Source: Nansenia antarctica (Eukaryota; Chordata; Actinopteri; Argentiniformes; Microstomatidae). From it: DNA of 64,000 nucleotides. Both the position numbers and the translations under genes were made by a program. Location of the stretch: the NCBI GenBank assembly GCA_963989245.1, contig OZ022345.1:46437493-46501492 (forward strand), read 5' to 3'. The notes below the pieces were generated by a model. It saw only the letters and a program-made list of their open reading frames with translations, was not told the DNA's origin and made no database searches. Position 1 is the first letter of the stretch. Each line of letters opens with the position of its first letter. Below, piece after piece: positions 54,701-64,000 of the stretch.

Positions 54701-54949
54701 TTGTTCTTCCCATGATGGATGTGTGTTTATCTTGTAGATAGTAATAGTTATTTGTCTGTATTATCTTGTAGATAGTACTAGCTTTTTTGTCTGTCTTACA
54801 TGTAACGATGAATTGAGAATCAAGGACCCCAATTGAAATAAGCCAGTGGCTTTCTTGGGTTTTTATCCTGTTAGTTGACCTTGTATGTAATATGTACTTT
54901 CATGTACCTACTTCTGCAAATCTTCTAATAAAGTTTTCAATCAATCAAA
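51762..54949 (+). mobile_element. 5'-truncated non-LTR retrotransposon with long open ORF2
   Basis: The element is recognisable from the endonuclease region (frame open from at least 51763, FDESIKDPEI upstream of the first ATG) to a 3' end with AATAAAGTTTTCAATCAATC. It lies on the strand opposite to SLC12A8 and ZNF148, in the gap between them. The start of the endonuclease and any ORF1 are missing. 54950-55480 to its right shows no gene. Confidence 0.92.
51863..54574 (+). CDS. LINE ORF2: endonuclease remnant plus reverse transcriptase
   Basis: A frame of 903 residues from the first ATG, but the reading frame is open further 5', so the native start is upstream and lost. The apurinic endonuclease part shows GSIYRPP, LIGDLNTD and a SDHYMIF motif (the conserved SDH). 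The reverse transcriptase shows PVSILNSISKLMEK, FQSGFRTSHST, MLDLQKAFDTVDH, GVPQGSILGPLLF and LFADDSALL with the FADD aspartates at about residues 620-621. A C-terminal WNALP and LPTFKTTLKKHL stretch follows. It belongs with the jockey-superfamily fish LINEs (Rex1/L2/CR1 group); clade not resolved. Intact over 2.7 kb, so the copy is young. Confidence 0.92.
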   Translation: MYIHNDIIFNTRDDLNHDKLESVWVEIIFNKAKPVLVGSIYRPPDQSDFYDILEGCLDDVDCVEKILIGDLNTDMLRNEASVFKSFTRFSELHGLRQQITKPTRVCISTQTTIDLILTSDESKISKSGVIVCGLSDHYMIFCTRKKQKPKAGGHKTITTRSLKSYSSEALNHKLENQDWFDELKCTQVEEAWLGFKTKFLNIIDSIAPMRTTRVKTRSEPWMNSDILNAMKVRDLKCSEVQKCKSKLVKHLNEDHKTHFEKIKKQCNKLCNQVITMTKSAKKEYLDNKIEENLNKPRDLWKLLNSQLGCSQKLKTRSTNISIKSGDSLLTDKLDVAKCLNTFFTTIATKLVNNLPPHSGRYGVEHIREFYNKLGVRNDDFKLSMVSNDEVFKKLGALHSEKATGHDNIPARFLKDSAASITPIITHIINLSIKQGHVPLDFKIARVTPLYKKGSKLDPGNYRPVSILNSISKLMEKIVYEQVDRYLTEKKLMYEFQSGFRTSHSTDTCLLYLNDHINHEVDSGKYCGMVMLDLQKAFDTVDHHILLDKLKAIGFDRTSVSWMQSYLEGREQVVSVNGTLSPPLPVTCGVPQGSILGPLLFLIYVNDMSSACDCNLFLFADDSALLVSDRDILQVEKALSTELSRICIWLADNKLSIHLGKTETILYGSPSKLRKAENFKIKVGNINITRKEDITYLGSILEANLSGDKMAAKVIKKVNHRTRFLYRISSLVSKNTLRTLSGALIQCHFDYAVTSWYYRTTKAHKTRLQTAQNKLVRLLLGLNPRTHLTAAHFLSLDWLRVVDRVQQLALGLVFKIRYTTKTPKYLSTYFQKVNNVHTYNTRGSSTNHVQPRCTTNKGLNSFANYAVKMWNALPIILKECKTLPTFKTTLKKHLQEAAIRNWTL

Positions 54950-57900
54950 CTCCGCGATGTATTGATTGGCTTGACCAAATGCGATCACATTTAAGCAGAG
55001 TAATGAATGCTTTACCTGCTCAGAAATGAAGAACCATCTGACCAATCCAAAATATTGTCAACAAAAACAGCTCTCTGAAAAATATTGAGTATATATGTCA
55101 GCTCAATTGCTGCTATCCTGTGATATAGTGAAGAGGGATAAAAGTATCCAACCTGTGATATGTCAGGTCACAGGTGGGTTGGGTGCATGGCTGCTTGTTA
55201 CACATTATTATAATGCTACGTGTTCCACAAACGTCAGTAAGTAAATGTTTGTTTTGACCAATGGCACTAAAGGTGTTGGAAAAAGGACTTGTTAGTTTTG
55301 GCCAACCTTGAAATGGACACTTGGCAGCAATTGTATGATTTAACAGTATTATTTGTCTGTTTTATATTATGTATTATATATATATATAATTATTATATAC
55401 GTTCTGATCAGGATGTTTGGATTCTAGTGATCTTCAATTAGGCCAAAAAGTGTATCAAAAAAATGAGGCCAAGAAATGTACAAAAAGAAAGTAATACTGT
55501 AGCCTAGAATGATTTTTATTTGGAAGGACATGGTAACACACAACGATCAAAAACCAACAATTGATTCAGATTTTTTTTTACAAATCATAATGTATTGCAG
55601 AAATCTAATAGTACTTTATAGAAATTAATCATCTACAGTTAAAGCAATATATATTAATAAAACGACCAGTTCACTCGAACAAACAACTTAGAGACCATGC
55701 AAATCAACCTTAATTTTGCCTTTGATCAATCACCTCTACAAAGTGGAATAATTTGTTAATTAATTACTTGACTAACAATTGGTTTAGTATCTCCTTTAGT
55801 TAAATGATAAACAAAAAAGTGAAAATCTAAGAGTCAAAATGACTCAAAAAAAGTACTTGTCTCAAGGAGGAAAACGTTTTCCTTGAGTGCCTAAGAATCG
55901 AATAATGACTGCATGACATATGGAAGAGCCTTTTTACAAGCAACATTACATGTCTCCAAAAATAGAACCACGTTTTTATCAAAAAGTTACATTTAGACAT
56001 TTTTGCCACGAACAAGTTTCATCATCTCCAGCTTATACAAGGACACTTACGGCCAGTTTATGGATAGAGGTTACATTAAAAAAAAGAAGGTAGGTTTGTA
56101 GGTGGTGATGGTGTTAAACTTGGTTGCTTTTCCGAGTCCAGTTGGAGCAGAACCTTCAGTTCCGATTTAACTACGTTTCCCATCTCAAAGTGGGGTATAT
56201 TTAAACGGGAGAGGGACTGATGCTGCAGAAGTGGTTGCAATCTCTCTTTGAAGATAGTCAGAAATATGCATGCAACTACACTGTGCTTTTTGAAAGTGCT
56301 TTTACTGGAGGAGGTCTTGCTGTATGGACACAAACCATGCAATATGATCAGATAACCATCTGGGTAACTGTGCCCACAGTAAGGAAGTGCAAACGACATC
56401 AACAACAAACTGATAATACCACATCTCATTGACTAAATATACCAACATTTCAGCTACATCCCACATAATGATATTCCATGACCACTGATGAACTGATTAT
56501 TTGTGAGCGGTAAGACTGTGAAAAGTATAGTCCACTCTATAATACAGTAACTACTCTTTCTTGTAAGGGTGAGGGGATACATTTACTGTGGTCAAAACCC
56601 TACCCTGGGGCTTTTTGAAGATATGGCAGAATGCCATGTTGCACATGAGAGGAAGGTGGCTGCATGAACCGGACCATGAAAATGCATTAAAAAGTGTTCT
56701 GATGACAACGTGTCCATAAAACATCTTGCACAAATCCCCACTCATGAATACCAATTTTTTTCAAAGCAGAAAATACACAAAAATAAAAATATACAACTTA
56801 TTTACAGCAGAGAACGTCCTACACATCCTAGAGGGAATGTTAACAGAGGAGAGGAGTTGTTTGATTCTGTCCCTGATTGTCAGAAGAAATGAAAGTGGAG
56901 GAACTTGCAGTCAATATAAAAACATCACTTTGAGATAAGATAATCTGATGCTATTACATAGCAAAATTAAAGGCAATACAAAAACAGAAATATACACATT
57001 GAAGCCACACTTCATTTCCGCATGGTCTGTTCTAATGTGGCTGCTATTTGAGTTATGCTTCACAAGCAATACATACAGTAATGTTCTGTTAGAACTAACG
57101 CAATAAACCAAACCATGAAAAAAAGATTCAAATTCAGATAAAAGAAATAAATCGCAAACCATTTATCTTGAAACTGAGGGCATTAAGCACTGCCCAACAA
57201 TGGACAACTAACCAAATGTGATGCTGTGTGTTTGTGTGATACAGTAAAATCTTTAGTAGGAAACAAACATGTGACTTCGCAAGACTAATTCTGAGGATCA
57301 GCACTTTTTTGGGGCAATAATAACGATTGTATTAACATAGGAAAGCATTGTCCAATGCACAATGTGAGCGCTAATAGTTAATCAAAACATAGGAAGAATA
57401 ACAGATTTCACATATCTGTGACAAAACAGGGTATTGGGGAGAAAAATAAAGTGATCAGTTTAATGCCTGGACTAAAATATGAGAAAGAGCTACTCAAGTC
57501 TATATGAAGTGCTTAGAAAAGTGTAAAAGATTCTACTCTTACAAAATGAGTTGAGTAACTGATAGCTTATACCATAGTTCAGAAAGTGCGAATTAGACTA
57601 GTTAATTTCATTGACTGTCACTAAAAAAGAATGAAAACATATATGAACATACAGTAATGGCAGGAGATCTTTGAAAAGGCACTGATGAGAACTAATACTT
57701 TGATGTGCAAAATGTATTTTTTTCTTCACATTTCACAATATAACCATATTTAGATGTTAAATCTGAAATTCACTTACAATCATTACATCATTGGGGAAAG
57801 TTTCTCTGCACTTTACAGTCCATTGTGAAAACATTACTTAAAGCATAACAATCATATTTAAACTCTCATTTGTTTTGCTTTGATTTGTCTTGGGTATTGA

Positions 57901-58601
57901 AAACAATACATTTCAAGCCAATGATGTTGATTGGTGATAATACAGTACTAGGTTCCATACCATCAACCATACAATCTGCTAGATTTACTGAATTTTCACT
58001 TAAATGACAAATTATTTCCTTTTTTATTTTTTTATTAGTTGACTTTTTTGAGAGAAAAAGAGCCAACGATGAGATAAAAATGCCTAAAAGCAATTACTAT
58101 ACCAGATAAGCAGAGGGCATGTTTATGAGGGTCAAATTTTGGTAAAATACAAGACAAATATTTTCCTGATTGTGCAAGGAAAAGATGAGACAACAGGATT
58201 CATGTGGAACAGAAAATGAAAATAGATATATAATGAAATTTATATAAAAAATGATCTCATGAAAAATGAGAATGATGAGTGAATATTCCACCAAATCTTT
58301 TGCTTTATACTTTGGTTGACCACCATTCATAATTTACATTCTGATTTGCCCCTCGAGTGCTTTTTCAGCCTCTTTCCATTCCATTTTCTTTTTGGAAAAG
58401 TGCTTAAGATATTTTTTTCCATTTCTACGATTCACACATTTTGAAAGTAATAGAACAAAAAAGGTAATTTTTCTATTGTTCAATCACAATGCCTTGAGCA
58501 ACAGTCACCTTTGCGGAATAACCTATTTTGGCCGAACAGAGGACGTGGATATAAAGTGCCTTTCAAATGATTGCAGAAATAAAATGTTTGTTTTTCCCCC
58601 C
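54950..58601 (-). other. ZNF148 3' UTR and flank (AT-rich, no separate gene seen)
   Basis: AT-rich sequence without any frame that resembles a protein. ZNF148 mRNAs in vertebrates have very long 3' UTRs, so much of 55500-58601 is probably transcribed with it. A candidate AATAAA on the minus strand lies at about 55517. Where the trailer ends cannot be fixed from sequence alone. Confidence 0.5.
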
Positions 58602-61600
58602 TCACCCGAACGTTTGACTGGGTGTAACATCTGGGGAGGAGTTCAGTTGAGATCTTGTCTCAGTTAGGGGGAATTCTGAGAAGTCTGTGCCATGGCCTCG
58701 AAGACTGACTTGTCCATTGGCAATTGTAAATTGGGAGGAGATTCCAGATCGTGATGTCTGGAAGTGAGATCTGAAGTTCTGATCAAAGGTGCTAATTTGA
58801 AAGGTCTGAAGCATCCCTTGAGCATCAGCCTTTTTTGAGGATGTAACTTGCTCTAGAAAGTCTTCAGTTGGTGACACTGCAGAAGGGGTGGTTTCATCAC
58901 CAGAAAATGAAAACGAGTGCTGGGTATCCCCCACAAGAAGTCCAAAGTGGGGTTTATCCAAAGTGGACCGCAGGGGAGAGCTCATCCCTGACCTAAACCT
59001 GCTAGGGGAAGGGAACTGTTTTTCTGTGGAAAACAATGGCTGGCCGGAGAGGCTGGGGCTCTCCGTTACAAGAGTAAGACTCTGATTGCTCAGGTAAGTA
59101 TCGTTCTGACTGGTCCTCTCCAGTGCTTGCTGGAGGAACTTTGAATACTCCTGAAGAAGGCTAGCCTTCTCTGCTGGTGGGGCCTGGGCCCCCAGGCTCT
59201 CTACTGGGCTGCTCTCAGACACCTCGGAGGAGTTGATGGATATGCTGGAGGTCACCTCTGTGTCTGCAACACTGAAGGAGATATCTGGCTGACCGTTGGC
59301 TTTGTGTGAGTAGTGGTCAAGTAGAGTCTGAAGAACCTCATCTGGGAGCACATTCTTATCATGGTTTGACTTGATCTCAATGTTGAGGGGCTGGGGCTCC
59401 AAAATAGTAGCAGGGACCGTTTCATCAATGACGCTAGCCACGGCGGCTTGTGTAACAGAAGGCTGCGATGCAATGCTGCTTACATTCAGGGCATAATCCC
59501 GGCTATTATTGGCTAGAGCAGCCTGCAGATACCTCTTCTTCTTAAGAAACTGCATGGCGTCATCATAATTAGTGCTGCTTGTTGCTGGTTTGGCCTGTCC
59601 TCCTTGGAGGGAGTCAACAGGCTCCAAGTCAGAGTTGCTCTCCACATCCAGAATACCTTGTTTGTCTACTATCTCAAATGTGTATCTAGTGACTTTGTTC
59701 TCTTCAAAAGAGGCCAAAGGGGACAGACACTGAGGCGGTTCAGTGGATTGCTTAAGACTCCTCTTGGGGACTTTCTTCAGGACCAGCTTAGGGGGATAGA
59801 TCTCTTCAGAAGATACCTCACCAACCATGTGGCGGCTGCTGGACGAGTCAGGAAGTTCTACCGAATAATCCGTTACCACATACTCATCTTTGACCTTGGA
59901 AGAAACAGCAAAGAGAGGTAGACATTCAATTTTACTCGGTCTTTGCTCCACCTTCTCCTCACTGCCGACAACAGTGACTGCATCTTCTTCTTCAATTTGG
60001 GTGATGGCAGTTGAGCCTTGAAACTTGTTTGAGGACTTATGGCGTTTTTTCTTCGGCAGTGTGCACTCTTTGGCGGGAAAAGAGAAGCCCAGAGATTCTG
60101 TGTTGCGTGAGAGTCCATCTTTCCCTGCAGCTTTGTGGGCTTTCCGGTCCTTACTCTCATGGCACATGCGTCTGTGCTTCAAAACCCGATCGGTTCTGGA
60201 GAAGTACTGGGGGAACAAAGCAGACAAGCATGTTTGAGAAAGTGCATGAAAATGACAATGCTCTGATTTTATAACATTTTACACTCTTTCGGCATTTACC
60301 AGACGCCTTTATCCAAAGCAACTTACAACAAATACATTTGACTAAGTAGTCAGAAGTAAATGACTCATTTATCCATCAGTCATAGCAAGAACAAGTAATC
60401 TACGCTCGAGCCAGGGCAGTCATAATGATAGAAGGAAGAAATGCTATTTGTAGCATTATTTATAGTAATAAAGAAAAAGAGAAACTGTACAGGAGGGTAG
60501 AGGGGATGTGGAGGTCTCAGGAGGGACAGTTAAGGTGTAGCCTGAAGAGATGGGTCTTCAGTCTACGGCGGTAGATAGGGAGTGACTCTGCAGTCCTGAC
60601 AGTAGGGTTGGGCGGTTTCCACATTTTTATACTGTAAAACCTTCCCCAAATGTTATGGCGGTTTACGGTTTTACCGTGGTATTCAAAATAACATTTTAGG
60701 GCTTTGACGGAGCCGCCAATTTCAAATTCTGAATTTGTGACGGCGGCTGGCGAAAGGTGGACCAAAGCCATATCCTTTCCACGAACCTGCTCAAACACTT
60801 TCCACAAGTAGTGCAGAAAAATGCGCTTAAAATAAATAAATAAAGCAGCACAATGCCACAGATGTCGCAAGTTTTGAGGGAGCGTGGATTTGGAATGCTG
60901 ACTGTGTTTGAAATGAACATTAAATTCACAGGCAACAGCTCTGGTGGACATTCCTGCCAATTGCATGCTCCCTCAAAATTTGCGACATCTGTGGCATTGT
61001 GCTGTGTGATAAAACTGCACATTTTAGAGTGGCCTTTTATTGTGACCGGCCTAAGGCACATCTGTGCAATAAACATGCTGTCTAATCAGCCTCTGGATAT
61101 GCTACACCTGTCAGGTGGATGGATTATTTTAGCAAAGGAGAAGTGCTCACTAACACAGATTTAAACAAATTTGTGACACAATTTGAGATACATTTTGTGT
61201 ACATAGAAAAAGTATTAGGTCTTTGATTTCAACTCGTGAAAAATTGGAGCAAAAACAAAAGTGTTGCGTTTCATTTTTTTTGTCCAGTGTAATTTATAAA
61301 ATCACACATTTTAGGAATTACATATAATTAGTTAATAGATAGATAACTACAAATGTATTGATCATCTTTGAATAACAATCTGAAACAGTTCAGACTCATT
61401 TACTAAGAGTGTGTGATTATCACTAGTGTTGGGGGAACCAAAATGTTGCTTGCACTAATCCTGTGTGTATTAAAATAAATCTAGTGCACAGGGTAATACA
61501 TTTAGTGCTTCATTTTAGAGGATTAGAGAAAGCCACCTTTTAGTAACACCAGAACCATGTGATGATAACAGACTTTAAATACACAGATTTACCAATACCA

Positions 61601-62917
61601 TGATATAACAAAAAACATATTTTTTATCCCTTAATGTAACTTCATTTTTCACCCAAAACAAGTCCCACCTGATGGCAGCAGTCACATTGATAGGGTTTTT
61701 CTCCGCTGTGGGTCCTTTTGTGCCTCTCCATATGGTATTTCTGAATGAACCTCATTCCACACTCATCACAGCGAAAAGGTTTCTCACCTGGGAAAGAAAA
61801 GGAGACAGAAGGATATAGAGAACAATATTTCATAAAACAACACACAGGATTACTGTATTAGCCTGTTAACATTCATATGAGAGATGTTTGAAGTACCATT
61901 GTACAAAGGGGGGAAAATGTCAATATTTGTTATTTTCATACGGCACATTAAAGCATATTATGGTATATTGGCAATTATAGTCATTTAGAAAACGACTTTT
62001 CCACTCATCTTCCTGTGAATGTTAATTAACATCCTGTATTCAATGTTGCTGCTGTGCTGCCATAGTTCAATCATCAGCTGCGTGGGGAAATCTCTTACCA
62101 GTGTGAATCTTCTCGTGTCTCTGAAGAAGATACTTCTGAATGAAGCGCATGTCACACTGGCTGCACTGAAACGGCTTCTCACCTGAAACAACGCCAGAGT
62201 AAGGAAAGGCAAATAGTTTCATGGCATTTTAATTTCAAGCAAGAGACACGAAAGAGAAGTCAAACCAGTGTGAATGAAGACATGTCTTTGTAGGTGGTAG
62301 TTGGTTCGAAAGGCTGCGTTGCAGTGGCCACACACGTGACATTTTGGGCTCTGGAGACCCAGTGACCCATCATCGTTGATAGTCAGAATCTGATGGGAGG
62401 GGAAACATAAATGAGGGAATGGGAGACATACCATTTGTTAATTCTGAACTATCATAATACAGTTAAATATAATTTTAGTTGATTGTTAAGTTAACAATTG
62501 TGAATTTATAAACCTGTAATAAATATATTCATCTGCACCTTGGCAGGAGAGCGCTGCTTCCTTTTCTTCTTCTTGTGACACTCTGTGAGGTCGCGGACTT
62601 GCTTTCTCTCCTTTTTTGCATGCATAAGTGGATCGGACAGCTTAATCTCTTGCTTGATGCTCACCTGCAAAACATTAGTCGAGGGAATTCATTTGACAAG
62701 ACTGACAGTCTGATATGGTGCTACACATGCCCCAAGGGCAGATGGATGATATGGACTCACAGGCATGTGGAGCGTGCACGGCAGCTTGTGGGAGAGTCGC
62801 TGGGGGCCCGCTTCTGCATCATTCTTCACCGTCTCCTCGTGTACCATCAGATCATCAGGAGGGATGAGGTCATGTGAGACCAGTGAACCCCCTTCAATCA
62901 GGTCTTCGTCGTCATCG

Positions 62918-62948
<31 letters not shown>

Positions 62949-63087
62949 CTGCCAATAGGGGGTGGTGGGCTAACGCCCGCTCTCCGAGGGTCATCACCAC
63001 CAAACCCCCGCCCCCTATCCCTCCCCTCCCGTCCACCCCTCCGCTGCACTTCAGCAGCATCCCTTCAATTTTGTCATCGATGTTCAT
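58602..63087 (-). CDS. znf148: ZNF148 (ZBP-89), Kruppel-type zinc finger transcription factor
   Basis: Six coding exons, in transcript order: 63087-62761, 62664-62539, 62389-62266, 62182-62099, 61787-61669, 60206-58602. They sum to 2385 nt, a 794-residue protein, the length I know for human ZNF148. The start MNIDDKIEG matches the family start rather than an upstream ATG in the same exon (63130-63132). The protein has an acidic region, a basic patch (KKKKRKQRSP), then four C2H2 fingers including CNAAFRTNYHLQRH, CDMRFIQKYLLQRH, CGMRFIQKYHMERH and YFSRTDRVLKHRRMCH. A conserved C-terminal domain runs through YDDAMQFLKKKRYLQAA and TLLDHYSHKANGQ to QTFG. It binds GC-rich promoter elements in the nucleus. 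A run of 13 aspartates is inserted in the acidic region. Exon 62761-63110 begins in 5' UTR after a good acceptor. Confidence 0.96.
60297..60600 (-). mobile_element. LINE 3'-end fragment sharing the SINE tail
   Basis: On the minus strand a frame reads AESLPIYRRRLKTHLFRLHL and stops, the usual end of a fish LINE ORF2. It is followed about 200 bp later by TAAGTTGCTTTGGATAAAGG then CGTCTGGTAAATG, the same tail as on the SINEs at 14633 and 34086. It lies in ZNF148's last intron. Confidence 0.72.
60845..61291. mobile_element. Degenerate Tc1-like transposon with inverted N-terminal fragments
   Basis: The right end TTTTTTTTGTCCAGTGTA resembles a Tc1/mariner terminus. Inside, 60848-60888 and 60964-61004 are inverted copies of the same sequence, each reading into MPQMSQVLRERG or its mate. 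On the opposite strand AGMSTRAVACEFNVHF is visible, the helix-turn-helix start of Tc1-like transposases in fish. Most of the transposase is gone. It sits in ZNF148's last intron, next to a possible hAT-type fragment (GGGTTGGGCGGT at 60604). Confidence 0.65.
62905..62946. repeat. znf148: (ATC)n trinucleotide repeat coding for poly-Asp in ZNF148
   Basis: Plus strand CGTCATCGTCATCATCAT and so on; the coding strand reads mostly GAT and encodes 13 consecutive Asp residues followed by E-D. It lies in the first coding exon. Confidence 0.95.
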
Positions 63088-63113
63088 CTTTACCAGAGTG
63101 GCCCGTGTGTCTG

Positions 63114-64000
63114 TAAAAGCAAGAGGAAACAACAGTCAAAGACAGACAAAACAATACAAATAGATCATTACTACATCATACAATTTGTATGTATTTCTTT
63201 ATGTGTCAGCTTCTGAGCTACAGCTCAGTGTACTTTATATTATGTGTCAGCTCAGATCAGACCCACTAACCTAAGCTTGCAGTAGCCTAAATGAAAGGAC
63301 TGTCGTTTACCAACACTCAGGTTAATTTAGACAAAGGTTTATCTTTGGGCTACCTTCTCGAATATGTTTGACTAGCTAAGCTGCAACGTGAGCTAGGCCA
63401 CAGCCTCCATAACACAGGACTACAGCCTCAGTATCACAGTCGATTACTGGAAGGGCTAAGCAGTTACATATTGCCATGATAAGATCGCTATCTGCCTGGA
63501 TAAGCTATGTACACTTGTAGTAACCGAACTCACTGACAAGCTGCCAAGAAACTGCCAAAAACCACAGTGCAGTTTGTTTGCTGCTGGTCTGCAACTAGTG
63601 GTGGTAGCTGCCTGCATGGAGCTAACTCAGCTGCAGGCTATGGTAGCAAGTCAGCTAGCCAGCTGTCAACTTGTAGCTTTGCATGCAGCTTGCTTGCTAG
63701 ATACTAGCCAGTAAAAAATGCATGCAATGTATGCAATGCATAACGTTGGCTATAATAGCCCAGAAAGCTAGCAAACTCCTAGCTAGCTCTAGGCCTGATC
63801 AGCGTCACACAACAACAAGAATTTCCCTTCGCGTTGGTTAAGCTAGCGAGTAGCACAAGTACCTTAGATAGCTAAGCTAAGAACATGCAGATTTACTGAC
63901 TGGTTGGGTCTCTGCTCGAACACAAAGTGATGCAGAACAATAACTGCTATGCAGTTTACCTATTTAGTATTGAGTTTTCCCACTAAAGCCGTGTTGTTGT
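63114..64000 (-). other. ZNF148 upstream intron/5' region, no coding seen
   Basis: The acceptor at 63111-63113 shows that the transcript starts further right. The sequence from 63560 is rich in GCTAGC/AGCTAGCT pieces, a low-complexity feature. No coding exon, CpG island or TATA box is apparent. Confidence 0.45.

Overview
This window looks like nuclear DNA of a teleost fish. The coding genes have spliced GT-AG structures and their products resemble vertebrate families. The sequence between them is full of fish-type repeats: tRNA-derived SINEs, L2/CR1-like LINEs, hAT, Harbinger and Tc1-like MITEs, a Ty3/Gypsy element, and CA, GA and ATCT microsatellites. I assigned orthology by reading translated exons and checking intron phases by hand; no database search was run.

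Left part (1-10.4 kb). A minus-strand tandem array of single-exon seven-transmembrane receptors, best read as bitter-taste (TAS2R-like) genes. Two near-identical units about 5.1 kb apart each hold one N-terminally truncated copy and two full-length copies. A further relic of the array lies at 23.1-23.4 kb and 28.2-30.1 kb, so the array once reached nearly to HEG1.

Middle (10.4-23.1 kb). A block containing two tandem copies of FBXO47 on the plus strand, bracketed by two directly repeated L2-like LINE fragments and lying inside array-derived flanking sequence. The downstream copy (17.0-20.6 kb) has all 10 coding exons. The upstream copy has lost exons 8-10 and has a mutated splice acceptor at exon 5. 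An intact, very young Ty3/Gypsy retrotransposon (23.4-28.2 kb, identical LTRs, 5-bp target duplication) sits in the receptor relic, followed by a Harbinger-like MITE.

Right part (30.3-64 kb). Three minus-strand genes in the order HEG1, SLC12A8, ZNF148, which is also the neighbour order I know from human 3q21. The coding exons assemble without phase conflict into proteins of about 1177, 754 and 794 residues. HEG1 is a mucin-like endothelial receptor with EGF repeats, a membrane span and a C-terminal tail of the KRIT1-binding type. SLC12A8 is a cation-chloride-cotransporter-family carrier. ZNF148 is a four-finger Kruppel-type transcription factor. A 3.2-kb LINE with a long open RT frame lies between SLC12A8 and ZNF148, and the introns hold MITEs, SINEs and minisatellites. 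These genes do not form an operon; what links them is conserved synteny, with the receptor array and FBXO47 block as the variable, repeat-rich side of the locus.
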